From positions 99,340 to 163,339 of the forward strand of contig CAKVEW010000005.1 of the NCBI GenBank assembly GCA_934746015.1: a DNA stretch of 64,000 nt, in the 5' to 3' direction. The translations under genes and the position numbers were made by a program. This DNA comes from an uncultured Clostridium sp. (GTDB lineage Bacteria > Bacillota > Clostridia > Clostridiales > Clostridiaceae). Of this stretch, positions 44,808-53,951 are shown piece after piece. The notes beneath the pieces are model-generated. The model was given only the letters and a program-made list of their open reading frames with translations, did not search any database and was not told the origin of the DNA. Numbering within the stretch: position 1 is the stretch's first letter; the number at the start of each line of letters is the position of its first letter.

Positions 44808-46199
44808 TTATTGATTATTTGATGGTGTTGCTTGATTTTGTTGACCATCTGGTTTTGTTTCAGGTGTTGTCGGTGTTGTTTCAGGTGTTGTCGGCTTTTC
44901 TACCTCTGGTGTTGTTGGTTTTGTCTCTGGTGTTGTTGGTTGAACTGGTGTTGTCGGTTGAGCCGGTGTTGTCGGTGTTGTTTCAGGTGTTGCTGGCTTT
45001 TCTACCTCTGTTTTTGGAGGTGTAGGTGTTGTTTGTTCTTCTTTATTTTTATCATTATAATCTTCTGGTTTTATATTATATAAAGAATTATACCTAGCTT
45101 CTTTAGCATTATATTCTGCAGCTACATTTAATACTGAATTCAAATCAAATTCATCTGAATTTGGTAACTTATTATCAAATATGAACTCACGCATTATCTT
45201 TGAACTTTGTTTAAGATCTATAAGTAAGCACCAACCTCTATCCTTATATAAATTATCCCTTGCAATAAGTTCCGCCTGTGGTATTTGTAATTGCTCAAAG
45301 TCTAAAGATGGTAATTTATATATTGTATATGCTAGATTTAAAGCTTCTGGTATATCAATATTAGTTTTTACTTGCTTTGATAAGGTATTAGCAATAGAAA
45401 CATATTTTAACGGATTAACTTCCTTTAACTTATTAGCAATTTGGAATAACACTTTACTTTGTCTTTCACTTCTTTCAAAACCACCATTCCCTACATATCT
45501 TATTCTTGCATAAGAAAGAGCTTGTTGGCCATTTAAAGTTTGTAGTCCAGTTTCTGTTATTGGAGGAGAATTTACTCCAGTAGATTCACCTATATATTTA
45601 TTAACTTCATCTATTTCATAATCTTTTATATCTGCTTCAATTCCACCAATTTCATCTATTATTTCTTCAAATCCCCAAAAATTAACTATAACATATTTAT
45701 CTAAATGAATATTAAAGTTGTCTTCTATAGTATTCATAAGTAAATCTGCTCCGCCTTCAAAACCTCTTAGCTTTCCATCATCATTTAATTCTGAAGATCC
45801 ATAAAAAAAGGCAGCATTTATCTTATCTTCACCATACTCTGGAATATCTACTACGGTATCTCTAATTATTGATGTCAACTTAACTTTTTTATTGTTATTA
45901 TCTAAAGTCGCAATAATTATAGAATCTGCTCTAGCAGCTTCATCCTCTGTTCTACCGTCAGTACCTATTAATAAAACATTTGTAATTCCTTCTACTTCTT
46001 CATAGTCAATTTTATTTTCTTCAGCAGCTTTTGGTGTAGATTTAATATAAACTCTATTTCTAATTTGATTATAATATCCTAATGCTACTGCAATAAATAT
46101 AGCTAGTACCCCTAAAATTGAAAATAATATAATTTTCTTTTTTCGTTTTTTATTTTTTTTCTTAGCTTTTATTTTCTTTAATGATTCATTTTCACTCAT
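44808..46199 (-). CDS. LytR-CpsA-Psr (LCP) family ligase with Thr-Pro tail
   Basis: A 463-residue protein: basic cytosolic N-terminus, one transmembrane helix (about 23-45), extracellular LCP domain (about 75-230: NVLLIGTDGRTEDEAARADSI, KLTSIIRDT with the key arginine) and a polar C-terminal region. LCP enzymes attach teichoic-acid or other glycan polymers from lipid carriers to peptidoglycan. From about residue 400 the tail is Thr-Pro-Glu repeats such as TTPETTPTTP, likely a flexible wall spacer. ATG 46199 follows GGGAGGATT. The repeat DNA may vary in length between strains. Confidence 0.9.
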   Translation of the reverse strand: MSENESLKKIKAKKKNKKRKKKIILFSILGVLAIFIAVALGYYNQIRNRVYIKSTPKAAEENKIDYEEVEGITNVLLIGTDGRTEDEAARADSIIIATLDNNNKKVKLTSIIRDTVVDIPEYGEDKINAAFFYGSSELNDDGKLRGFEGGADLLMNTIEDNFNIHLDKYVIVNFWGFEEIIDEIGGIEADIKDYEIDEVNKYIGESTGVNSPPITETGLQTLNGQQALSYARIRYVGNGGFERSERQSKVLFQIANKLKEVNPLKYVSIANTLSKQVKTNIDIPEALNLAYTIYKLPSLDFEQLQIPQAELIARDNLYKDRGWCLLIDLKQSSKIMREFIFDNKLPNSDEFDLNSVLNVAAEYNAKEARYNSLYNIKPEDYNDKNKEEQTTPTPPKTEVEKPATPETTPTTPAQPTTPVQPTTPETKPTTPEVEKPTTPETTPTTPETKPDGQQNQATPSNNQ

Positions 46200-46423
46200 T
46201 CATAATCCTCCCTTTACTTTCCTATTATACAACGATTATCATATAATCCTCAATAGCATCTTCTCTATTATACAAAAATTCAAATAAATTTTCATTACAA
46301 AATAATAACAATATTATTTCTTTTTATTTCTACATTAATATAATAACCAATTTAAAGTTTTTTAGAAGATTTATGTTTAATTTATCTAATTATTGTCAAT
46401 AATCTTATAAAGGAGTGATAAAT

Positions 46424-47041
46424 ATGGATAATATGAATAATAATTCTTCAAAAGAAAATTTAAATAAAAAACAAAAATCTGCAATTTTAGTTGCTATAGT
46501 AACATTATTAGCTATCTCTTTCTGTGGAAGCTATTTTATTACTGATTACTTAACTAGAAATAAAAATGTTGAAGCTAAAAATGAAAATGTATTTTCAAAT
46601 AATGAATATTTAAATGATGATATTTTTGTAACCTTAAAAACAAATGATAATATAGATATGGTAGATAATTTTCTTAACATAAAGAAAAAATTAAACTTAA
46701 AAGAAAAATTAACAGAAGAAGAATTATCTGTAGAACTTTCTAAAAATGGGTATAAGCTTTCCGAAAAAGATGAAACCAAGCTTACATATACTCGTGATAA
46801 AGAAATAAAAAGTGATTCTTTTGAAGCTAACAAGTATTACTTAGGAGAAGATAATGGATATATTTCTATATTTAAAACAGATAAAAATGGAAATGTAATT
46901 GAGTCTGAAAAAAAGGTGTATACTGACTCTAAACCAATTAATAATCTTCCAGAAACAGATCAAAACTATATAAAAGAGCATAAATTCTCTTTTGATTCAA
47001 AAGATGAAGCTCTACAAAAACTTAGTGAAATGATATCATAA
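46424..47041 (+). CDS. Membrane-anchored protein, unknown function
   Basis: A 205-residue protein: short Asn/Lys-rich cytosolic N-terminus, one transmembrane helix (about 18-38, LVAIVTLLAISFCGSYF) and a hydrophilic extracellular region rich in Lys, Glu and Asn. No family recognised. ATG 46424 has AAAGGAGTG upstream, so the GTG at 46415 inside that site is rejected. Terminated by a strong hairpin just after the stop. Confidence 0.7.
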   Translation: MDNMNNNSSKENLNKKQKSAILVAIVTLLAISFCGSYFITDYLTRNKNVEAKNENVFSNNEYLNDDIFVTLKTNDNIDMVDNFLNIKKKLNLKEKLTEEELSVELSKNGYKLSEKDETKLTYTRDKEIKSDSFEANKYYLGEDNGYISIFKTDKNGNVIESEKKVYTDSKPINNLPETDQNYIKEHKFSFDSKDEALQKLSEMIS

Positions 47042-47043
47042 TG

Positions 47044-47074
47044 AATGGAACTGCTTAGCAGTTCCATTTTTTTA
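47044..47074. terminator. Strong terminator hairpin
   Basis: AATGGAACTGC (47044-47054), loop TTA, GCAGTTCCATT (47058-47068), then a T-run. Lies between the convergent anchored-protein and hydrolase genes. Confidence 0.85.
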
Positions 47075-47800
47075 TAATCTTTCTAACATATTAACTGTGA
47101 TATCTACAGCTTCCTTGATTTGTTCTTGTGAACTAATGGTGGCTTTATTGTCCCCTTTTTGCTCACCATAGCTTCCAAATTGAGCATGATTCCCCCCATT
47201 AATTTCAAAGAACTCACTATTATTAGATAATCTAGAATTTTTTATTTTTTCTAAATCAGCAACTCCATCTTCACTACCATATATGCTTACCACTTCTATA
47301 TTACTATCTTTAAGTTCATCTCCAATAGGATAAGAAGCGTATAATGCCAATCCCTTTATATTATCATTTTTGCTTGCAAATTTACTAGCCATTACACCTC
47401 CTAAGGAATGTCCCCCAATGGCCCAAATCTCTATGTCACTATATTTTTCAATAACCTTTTCAGCTTTATTAGGAGATAATATTGCTAAATCTAATGGCAT
47501 TGGAACTATAACTACTAAATAGCCTTCTTCCGCTATCCCCTTTGCAAGTAAGGAATATGCTTCTTCACTAACCTTTCCCCCAGGATAAAATATAAAACCT
47601 TTTTTCACTTCTTTATCCTTAGGAATAAACGTTATATACTTATCTTCACTTATATCAATTGTCCCTTCATTATTTAATATAGACATGGCTTCAGCAGTGG
47701 GTTTATAATTATTATTTGCCCATACTATTAAAGATATTACTGCTATTAATATAATACTAACAACAATTTTGATACTTTTTAAAATTTTGCTTTTTTTCAT
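47072..47800 (-). CDS. Alpha/beta hydrolase, membrane anchored
   Basis: A 242-residue hydrolase with one N-terminal helix (about 9-28) and an extracellular alpha/beta fold. Nucleophile elbow GGHSLGGVMAS (Ser about residue 132), then SIYGSEDGVAD (acid) and GGNHAQFG (His) complete a triad. Close in pattern to the alpha/beta-hydrolase-5 group, many annotated as esterases of unknown substrate. ATG 47800; upstream ribosome binding sequence is GGAGTAA. Stands alone. Confidence 0.82.
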   Translation of the reverse strand: MKKSKILKSIKIVVSIILIAVISLIVWANNNYKPTAEAMSILNNEGTIDISEDKYITFIPKDKEVKKGFIFYPGGKVSEEAYSLLAKGIAEEGYLVVIVPMPLDLAILSPNKAEKVIEKYSDIEIWAIGGHSLGGVMASKFASKNDNIKGLALYASYPIGDELKDSNIEVVSIYGSEDGVADLEKIKNSRLSNNSEFFEINGGNHAQFGSYGEQKGDNKATISSQEQIKEAVDITVNMLERL

Positions 47801-48129
47801 AAATTACTCCTTCATATATTAGTATATATATTGTATTAATTTTTAATATAAATTTATAGTTTATATATTAAAATTTAATATATAATTAATGGGTCATTAT
47901 TGTAATTAAATATATAAAATAAAATTATTTTTTAATTATTATTACGAATTATCACATTTTCAGACAAATTTTATATTAATATAACATGTGTTTTTTAATT
48001 TTTATTAAATATTCATAAAAAAAATAATTTTTGAGCAAAAAATTTATTTTTTTATTTACATATTCAATTTAAGCTATTAATATATATTTATTGCCCTAAA
48101 AATTATTATTCAATTTGGAGGTTTGTTTT
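47801..48129. other. 329-bp intergenic stretch
   Basis: Extremely AT-rich divergent region between the hydrolase and arginase genes. It must hold both promoters. No clear operator, RNA or repeat was seen. Confidence 0.4.
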
Positions 48130-49035
48130 ATGAATATTAGTATTATTGATATGCCTCTGTTCTATGGATGTGATAATCCTGGAGTAGAACAAGGGCCAAA
48201 AATTTTAAGAGAGAACAACCTTCTAGATATCTTTAATAAAAGCCATAAAGTCTGTGATATGGGCGAAGTTCATGTAAAAAATGTTTCTTCAAATGATAAA
48301 TACGCAGCAAACGCAAAAATGAAGTATTTAGATGAAGTTGTGAGATCAAATATTGGACTAGCTGATAAAGTTTATAATTCCCTAAAAAATTCTTATCTTC
48401 CAATAACTATAGGCGGAGATCATGCATTAGCAATTGGAAGCGTTGCAGGTTCTAGCAAATTTTTTAAGGAAGATCTTGCAGTTATTTGGGTGGATGCTCA
48501 TGGTGATATAAACACACCTGAAACTTCCCCATCAGGAAACATTCACGGAATGCCTTTAGCAAGCTCTATGGGAATTGGATATGAAGCTTTAACTGACCTT
48601 TATTTCCCAGCGCAAAAGGTTAAGCCTGAAAATGTATTTTTATTAGGTTGTAGAGACTTAGATTTAGGTGAACTTGAATTAATCAAGGAATATAATCTAA
48701 ATGTATGGACCATGAAAGATATTAAAACAAAGGGCATAAAAACAGTATTAACAGAGTTATTAGAAACTTTAGCAAAGAATAATGTGAAAAATATTCACTT
48801 TAGCTTCGATATTGATAGCTTAGATCCAGCTTATGTCCCTGGTACAGGAACACCAGTAGAAGATGGTTTATCCTTCTCTGAAGGAAAAGAAATAATTGAA
48901 ACTATAATAAACACTTCTTTAGTAAAAGCTATGGATTTTGTTGAATTTAACCCTGTATTAGATGATAATCAAAGAACTTTAGAAACTTGTCTTGAATTGT
49001 TGAAGGTTATTTCTAAATCCTTTGAAGGGAAGTAA
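48130..49035 (+). CDS. rocF: Arginase
   Basis: A 301-residue ureohydrolase that cleaves arginine to ornithine and urea with two Mn2+ ions. Metal motifs: GGDHALAIGS, WVDAHGDIN and SFDIDSLDPAYVPGTGTP, all complete. The TSPSGNIHGMPLA segment is arginase-like rather than agmatinase-like. ATG 48130 has TTGGAGG nine bases upstream; the earlier start adds five residues over that site. No ornithine aminotransferase or arginine permease is adjacent. A polyamine uptake operon 4 kb downstream is a loose metabolic neighbour. Confidence 0.9.
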   Translation: MNISIIDMPLFYGCDNPGVEQGPKILRENNLLDIFNKSHKVCDMGEVHVKNVSSNDKYAANAKMKYLDEVVRSNIGLADKVYNSLKNSYLPITIGGDHALAIGSVAGSSKFFKEDLAVIWVDAHGDINTPETSPSGNIHGMPLASSMGIGYEALTDLYFPAQKVKPENVFLLGCRDLDLGELELIKEYNLNVWTMKDIKTKGIKTVLTELLETLAKNNVKNIHFSFDIDSLDPAYVPGTGTPVEDGLSFSEGKEIIETIINTSLVKAMDFVEFNPVLDDNQRTLETCLELLKVISKSFEGK

Positions 49036-49045
49036 TATATAATTT

Positions 49046-49070
49046 GGAGCTATCACGATAGCTCCTTTTT
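49046..49070 (+). terminator. Terminator of arginase
   Basis: GGAGCTATCACGATAGCTCC (49046-49065) forms a GC-rich hairpin followed by five Ts. Confidence 0.85.
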
Positions 49071-49219
49071 GATTTATTATATTTTTATGTTATTATATAA
49101 CTTGTAAAAAATATTTATATTCAATTACATCAATTATCATTGATTTGATATTATTAAGAATATACTAATTTAGAATATTAATTAAAAAGTATGTAATATA
49201 TAAAAACTAGGAGGATATA

Positions 49220-49846
49220 ATGAAGCTATTATTTTTCGATACAGAAACTACAAGTATAAAACCAGGAAACATTTGCCAACTGAGCTATATAGTAGTAGAT
49301 GCTTCAACTAAGCCGCAAAAAACTACTGGTAAGAACTTTTTCTTTACTGTAGACAGTATGGATGAAGGGGCTCAAGCTATTCATGGTTTTTCCTTAGAGA
49401 AACTTTATGAACTTTCTGATGGAAATGAATTTATAGAGTTTGTTCATGAATTTATGCCAGACTTCTTTGATGCAGATTTCATCATAGGTCACAATGTTCA
49501 ATTTGACATAAAATTTTTAAAGCATGAATTACAATTATTATGGGAAGCTGGTCTTATAGATACTACTTGGGAACCTAAAAATACTTTTTGTACTATGGCT
49601 TACTATAAATCCATATGCAATATAATTAATCCTTCAGGATCAATTAAAAACCCAAAACTTTCAGAAGTTATAGATTTCTTAGAAATTACAGAGGAACAAA
49701 TTGCAAATAAGGCAAATGAACTTTTCGAAGGAAGTGGCAACTATCATGATGCTAGATTTGATACTGCTGCAACTTACTTAACTGTAATTCAAGGTATGAA
49801 AAAGGGATTAATTCCACCTGGATACTTTACAAAGTTACTTAAATAG
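49220..49846 (+). CDS. DnaQ-like 3'-5' exonuclease
   Basis: A 208-residue DEDDh exonuclease: Exo I LFFDTETTS (D7, E9), Exo II IIGHNVQFDIKFL (about 91-103), Exo III YHDARFDTAAT (about 175-185). Related to the epsilon proofreading subunit of DNA polymerase III and to RNase T; here a standalone enzyme, substrate unknown. ATG 49220 has AGGAGG upstream. Ended by repeat hairpin A. Confidence 0.88.
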   Translation: MKLLFFDTETTSIKPGNICQLSYIVVDASTKPQKTTGKNFFFTVDSMDEGAQAIHGFSLEKLYELSDGNEFIEFVHEFMPDFFDADFIIGHNVQFDIKFLKHELQLLWEAGLIDTTWEPKNTFCTMAYYKSICNIINPSGSIKNPKLSEVIDFLEITEEQIANKANELFEGSGNYHDARFDTAATYLTVIQGMKKGLIPPGYFTKLLK

Positions 49847-49851
49847 AAAAT

Positions 49852-49922
49852 AAAGAGAAAAATATAATGTTAGCTGTTCCGTCGCAAGCTCCAAGTCACA
49901 CTAACATTATATTTTTCTCTTT
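49852..49922. repeat. Hairpin repeat with conserved loop, copy A
   Basis: A 22-bp perfect stem (49852-49873 with 49901-49922) encloses the loop CTGTTCCGTCGCAAG-CTCCAAGTCACA; the core CTCCAAGTCAC is at 49889-49899. A second small hairpin follows, ATAATTCC (49937-49944) with GGAATTAT (49955-49962), as in copy B. Lies between the convergent exonuclease and pflA-like genes and must act as terminator. Confidence 0.75.
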
Positions 49923-49998
49923 TTATACTAAAGGAAATAATTCCTCCCTCACTCGGAATTATATAATATTTTTATAAATTCCTAAAAACTCATATATA

Positions 49999-50712
49999 TT
50001 AATATTCACTAAAGAACTTATCTTTAAGCTTCTTACAAAGGTCTTTATCCATTGCTGGAACCCCATCTAATCTATACTTTATCTTCATATTTTCATATTT
50101 ACTTACACCTAATAAATGATATGGTAGTAATTCCACTTTTTCAACATTTTTTAAAGAGTGAACAAATTTCTTTAATCTTTCCATATAAGCTTCACTATCT
50201 GTTTTTCCTGGTACAACTACTTGCCTTATCCATAACTTAGTGTCTGCTTTTTTTACAGCTTCTATGAATTTATTTGTTTCATGAATTTTACTTCCTGTCA
50301 TATCCAAATAACCTTCTTCAGTTAAATGTTTTACATCATATAGAACTAAATCTGTATATTTTAGTATTTCATCATAATCTCCAAATCCAACTCCAGAAGT
50401 ATCTAAACAAGTATGTATTCCTTCTTCCTTACAACCTTTTAAAACTTCTAAAAGAAATTCTGGTTGTCTTAGTGGGTCTCCACCTGAAAAAGTAACTCCT
50501 CCATTTGATGCTTGAAAATAACTTTTAAATCTTTTTATTTTCTTAAGTAAATCTTCAGTACTATATTCAGTACCTTCCTTTTCACTCCATGTATCAGGAT
50601 TATGGCAATATAGGCATCTTAATTTACAACCTTGAAAAAAAACTACAACTCTTATTCCTGGTCCATCTACCATTCCCATAGTTTCTATGGAATGAATTCT
50701 ACCTTTTATCAT
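49999..50712 (-). CDS. pflA: Pyruvate formate-lyase activating enzyme
   Basis: A 237-residue radical-SAM enzyme that installs the glycyl radical on pyruvate formate-lyase. The cluster motif C29-x3-C33-x2-C36 (CKLRCLYC) and the GGVTFSGGDP SAM-binding segment are intact; only the single radical cluster is present, as in PFL-AE and unlike other glycyl-radical activases with extra ferredoxin domains. ATG 50712 has GGGGAAG upstream. The partner pflB, usually adjacent, is not in the window. Confidence 0.9.
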   Translation of the reverse strand: MIKGRIHSIETMGMVDGPGIRVVVFFQGCKLRCLYCHNPDTWSEKEGTEYSTEDLLKKIKRFKSYFQASNGGVTFSGGDPLRQPEFLLEVLKGCKEEGIHTCLDTSGVGFGDYDEILKYTDLVLYDVKHLTEEGYLDMTGSKIHETNKFIEAVKKADTKLWIRQVVVPGKTDSEAYMERLKKFVHSLKNVEKVELLPYHLLGVSKYENMKIKYRLDGVPAMDKDLCKKLKDKFFSEY

Positions 50713-50804
50713 ATAATCTTCCCCTTTGTTTTCCACAATTAAAAGCATCTTAAATTTCTTAATTTATTATAATGTGTATACAAAAAATTGTCCAATATAA
50801 ATAA

Positions 50805-51884
50805 TTAATATTGATATAAGAATCCAATTTCCCTAGCTATCTTATCAGAAACTTCATATCCAGATATTTTTTTAATTATATTTATACATAATTTTATATT
50901 TCCAATTAGATTGTATGAGATCATTATTTTCCCATTATCAACAAAGTCTTTATTAGCTATGTTAGATCCATTTATTATATATTTAGAACTTGGTATAGAG
51001 ATTCCCTCCATGTTTATTAAGTCCTTTAATAAATATATTCCATTAGAAAGTGTTGCTATATAATCACAATGACTATAAACCTCATTTAAATATTCTACTA
51101 ATTTCTTATCATCAACTATGTTCTTAATTCCACTTCCACCAGGTATTATTAGAATATCAGGTAATATATTATTATAATTAATATTATAATTTATATCCAT
51201 ATATCCTTCTCTAGTTTTAATAGAATCACAATTAGCTACTGAATATATATTAAAATAATCTTCTTTTAAAATTTCATTTACTTTATTAAAAATATTAAAA
51301 GTTAAAGAATATTCTGCTGTATCAACATTATTATATAACAAAATGCCGATTTTTATATCATCATTAACTTTACAACTTATAAACTTATTTTTTGTTAATT
51401 TATATGTTCTTTGATCTCTAATATTATTTAATTCTTCAAATCCAATCTTCTTTAATAAGGCCTTACTTTCATCATTCTTTACTGAGTCTATAATAGCTTT
51501 GCCTCCAAATTCAAAAAAATAATACTCTAGTAACAATCTTAAGGCTTCTTCTCCATAGCCTTTTCTTCTATATTGATAATGTACCTTTATATTTATTCTT
51601 GCAACCTTAGTGGCTGAATTATATCCATGAAAGCTAACTTCTCCTATTGGATTATCATCTAAATCGTAAATTAAGCAATAAAAATTTTTCCCATCTGTTG
51701 GGTATACCATCTTCTGATAGAACATTTCCCATTTTTCTTTTGGAAAGGAATATACTTCTCCAAAATCACCCATATTCTTTTTATTTCCCCATAACTCTTT
51801 TACAAAAGCTAACTCATTAAATTCTGGCATTTTAATATAAATTAACTTTCCATTCCTTCTATATAAATTAATTTTATCATTCAT
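50805..51884 (-). CDS. GNAT acetyltransferase fused to DJ-1/PfpI-like domain
   Basis: A 359-residue fusion. Residues 10-165 are a GNAT domain with the acetyl-CoA loop RRKGYGEEA (106-114). Residues 175-359 match the DJ-1/PfpI class I glutaminase fold: IKIGILLYNNV, PGGSGIKNIV (248-257), and the nucleophile elbow ATLSNGIYLL, where the usual Cys is Ser280. That domain probably lacks the normal cysteine chemistry and may bind ligand instead. Natural substrate unknown. ATG 51884 has AGGTGA upstream. Confidence 0.78.
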   Translation of the reverse strand: MNDKINLYRRNGKLIYIKMPEFNELAFVKELWGNKKNMGDFGEVYSFPKEKWEMFYQKMVYPTDGKNFYCLIYDLDDNPIGEVSFHGYNSATKVARINIKVHYQYRRKGYGEEALRLLLEYYFFEFGGKAIIDSVKNDESKALLKKIGFEELNNIRDQRTYKLTKNKFISCKVNDDIKIGILLYNNVDTAEYSLTFNIFNKVNEILKEDYFNIYSVANCDSIKTREGYMDINYNINYNNILPDILIIPGGSGIKNIVDDKKLVEYLNEVYSHCDYIATLSNGIYLLKDLINMEGISIPSSKYIINGSNIANKDFVDNGKIMISYNLIGNIKLCINIIKKISGYEVSDKIAREIGFLYQY

Positions 51885-52238
51885 TATATCACCTATAAAT
51901 CTTTTCTTTTTCTTAAAGTAGATATATTATTAAATATCTCATAAAATAATATATTAATCAAGGAAGAAGAAAGATATAAGCAGATTATGTAATTAAAAAT
52001 TAATATTTTATTATCTATACTAATTACATTTATCAAATTAGTTTTTTTATGATATTGATTATATCTATTATTCTAAAGAACAACGAATTTTCTAACAATT
52101 ATTTCAGCCAGAAAAAAATTTAGTATTACTAAACTTCTGATGTTGTTTTATTAAACTATTTTTTAATAATCCTTCTTCAACTCAATAATATCAATGATTT
52201 AAGCAGAAATATTTTTTTACACTTTTTATAAAAAAATG
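51885..52238. other. Intergenic stretch ahead of the polyamine operon
   Basis: About 350 bp of AT-rich sequence between divergent genes. It must include the promoter of the GNAT/DJ-1 gene. No RNA, repeat or operator was recognised before the promoter at 52239. Confidence 0.4.
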
Positions 52239-52267
52239 TTGATTTTTTCTTTCGAACTATATATAAT
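52239..52267 (+). promoter_or_regulatory. Promoter of the XRE-potABCD operon
   Basis: -35 TTGATT (52239-52244), 17-base spacer, perfect -10 TATAAT (52262-52267). Confidence 0.7.
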
Positions 52268-52278
52268 TACTATTGTTT

Positions 52279-52308
52279 GTTTAGTAATTTTAAACATAAG
52301 GTTTAGTA
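52279..52308 (+). promoter_or_regulatory. Candidate operator of the polyamine operon
   Basis: GTTTAGTA occurs twice (52279-52286, 52301-52308) and GTTTA/TAAAC form an inverted repeat (52279-52295), just after the predicted transcription start. A likely site for the XRE-cupin protein encoded next. Confidence 0.45.
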
Positions 52309-52338
52309 TTAGAAAATATTAATATGGAAGGTGTAATT

Positions 52339-52878
52339 GTGGAGATCGGTGAAAAAATACGTAGACTACGTATTGAAAAACAATTAACTCAAGAAGAACT
52401 GGCTAATAGATGTGAATTATCTAAAGGCTTTATATCACAAGTAGAAAATGATTTAACTTCTCCTTCAATAGCAACTCTAATAGATATATTAGAGATTTTA
52501 GGAACTAATTTAAGAGAGTTCTTTAGTGATGCTAGTGAAGAAAAAGTTACTTTTACATATGAAGATATGTTTGAAACTGAAAATGAAGACTTAAAATACA
52601 AGTTAATGTGGCTTATACCTAATGCACAAAAAAATGAAATGGAACCAATTATGATAACCTTAGACCCTAACGGGCAATATATAGAGGAAGAACCTCATGA
52701 AGGTGAGGAATTTGGTTTTGTCTTATCTGGGACAATAATATTACATTTAGGTAAAAAGAAATTTAAAGTGAAAAAGGGAGAAAGTTTCTATTTTAAGCCT
52801 AGATCAAATCACTATATTTCAAATGCTGGAAAAACCCAAGCTAAAGTAATTTGGATAAGTACTCCCCCATCATTTTAA
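52339..52878 (+). CDS. XRE-cupin transcriptional regulator of polyamine uptake
   Basis: A 179-residue regulator: helix-turn-helix (about 5-60, IRRLRIEKQLTQEELANRCELSKGFISQVE region) and cupin sensor domain (about 105-178, PHEGEEFGFVLSGTI and FYFKPRSNHYISN). Same architecture as PuuR, the putrescine-responsive repressor. Start GTG 52339 is chosen because AAGGTG lies upstream; ATG 52324 would overlap it. It is the first gene of the potABCD operon and probably senses polyamines. Confidence 0.88.
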   Translation: MEIGEKIRRLRIEKQLTQEELANRCELSKGFISQVENDLTSPSIATLIDILEILGTNLREFFSDASEEKVTFTYEDMFETENEDLKYKLMWLIPNAQKNEMEPIMITLDPNGQYIEEEPHEGEEFGFVLSGTIILHLGKKKFKVKKGESFYFKPRSNHYISNAGKTQAKVIWISTPPSF

Positions 52879-52901
52879 ATCTATAGAAAGAGGTGTTTAT
52901 T

Positions 52902-53951
52902 TTGGAACAAAATATTATAGAAATTAAAGGTGTTTCTAAAACTTATGAAGATAACTGTGTTTTAGACAACCTTTCATTAAACATTAAGAAGAATGAATTT
53001 TTGACATTGCTAGGCCCTAGCGGATGTGGAAAAACAACAACATTAAAAATAATTGCTGGCTTTGAAGAAGCAGATGAAGGTGAAATTTTATTTAATGGAA
53101 GTGATATTTCATCCCTACCTCCATATAAGAGACAGGTAAACACCGTTTTCCAAAAGTATGCTCTATTTCCTCATATGAATGTTTATGATAATGTAGCTTT
53201 TGGATTAAAAATAAAGAAAACTCCAAAAGATAAAATAGACTTAAAAGTTAAGGAAATGCTAAAGTTAGTATCTTTAGAAGGATTTGAAAAAAGAAAAATT
53301 GAATCTTTAAGTGGTGGTCAGCAACAAAGAATTGCAATTGCTAGAGCCCTTATTAACGAACCTGAAGTACTTCTTTTAGATGAGCCTTTAGGTGCTTTAG
53401 ATTTAAAACTTAGAAAAGAAATGCAAATAGAACTTAAAAGAATACAACAAAGATTAGGAATTACCTTTATTTTTGTAACTCATGACCAAGAAGAAGCATT
53501 AACTATGTCAGATACAATAATCGTTATGAACAAAGGGAAAATCCAACAAATGGGATCACCAGAAGATATATATAATGAACCAGCTAATGCTTTTGTTGCT
53601 GACTTTATTGGTGAAAGTAATATATTAAATGGAAAAATGCTTGAAGATTGTAAAGTTGAATTCTGTAATAGAATTTTTGAATGTGTTGATAAAGGCTTTA
53701 ATGACAATGAATTAGTTGATGTTGTTATTAGACCAGAAGATATAAAAATAGTATCAGCTGAAAAAGGAATGTTAAAAGGAAATGTAAAGTCAATTATATT
53801 TAAGGGAGTTCATTATGAAATAGAAGTTGAAGAAGGAGATAATACGTGGATTCTACACAATACTAAATATGCTGAAGTAAATTCTATAATTGGTTTAGAT
53901 ATTTACCCTGAAGATATTCACATAATGAGAAAGGTTTCTGACAATGAGTAA
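52902..53951 (+). CDS. potA: Spermidine/putrescine ABC transporter ATPase
   Basis: A 349-residue ATPase: Walker [11 protein letters not shown] (about 36-45), signature LSGGQQQR (about 134), Walker [12 protein letters not shown], plus a C-terminal TOBE domain (about 285-345). Start TTG 52902, with AGAGGTG upstream; the GTG at 52893 falls inside that site. The stop overlaps potB by eight bases. Confidence 0.93.
   Translation: MEQNIIEIKGVSKTYEDNCVLDNLSLNIKKNEFLTLLGPSGCGKTTTLKIIAGFEEADEGEILFNGSDISSLPPYKRQVNTVFQKYALFPHMNVYDNVAFGLKIKKTPKDKIDLKVKEMLKLVSLEGFEKRKIESLSGGQQQRIAIARALINEPEVLLLDEPLGALDLKLRKEMQIELKRIQQRLGITFIFVTHDQEEALTMSDTIIVMNKGKIQQMGSPEDIYNEPANAFVADFIGESNILNGKMLEDCKVEFCNRIFECVDKGFNDNELVDVVIRPEDIKIVSAEKGMLKGNVKSIIFKGVHYEIEVEEGDNTWILHNTKYAEVNSIIGLDIYPEDIHIMRKVSDNE

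Noticed and set aside
44819..45083. Two + strand frames, one Cys-rich, opposite the LCP tail
   Set aside because: Both are readings of the opposite strand of the Thr-Pro repeat DNA; composition is set by the repeat, and neither has a ribosome binding site.
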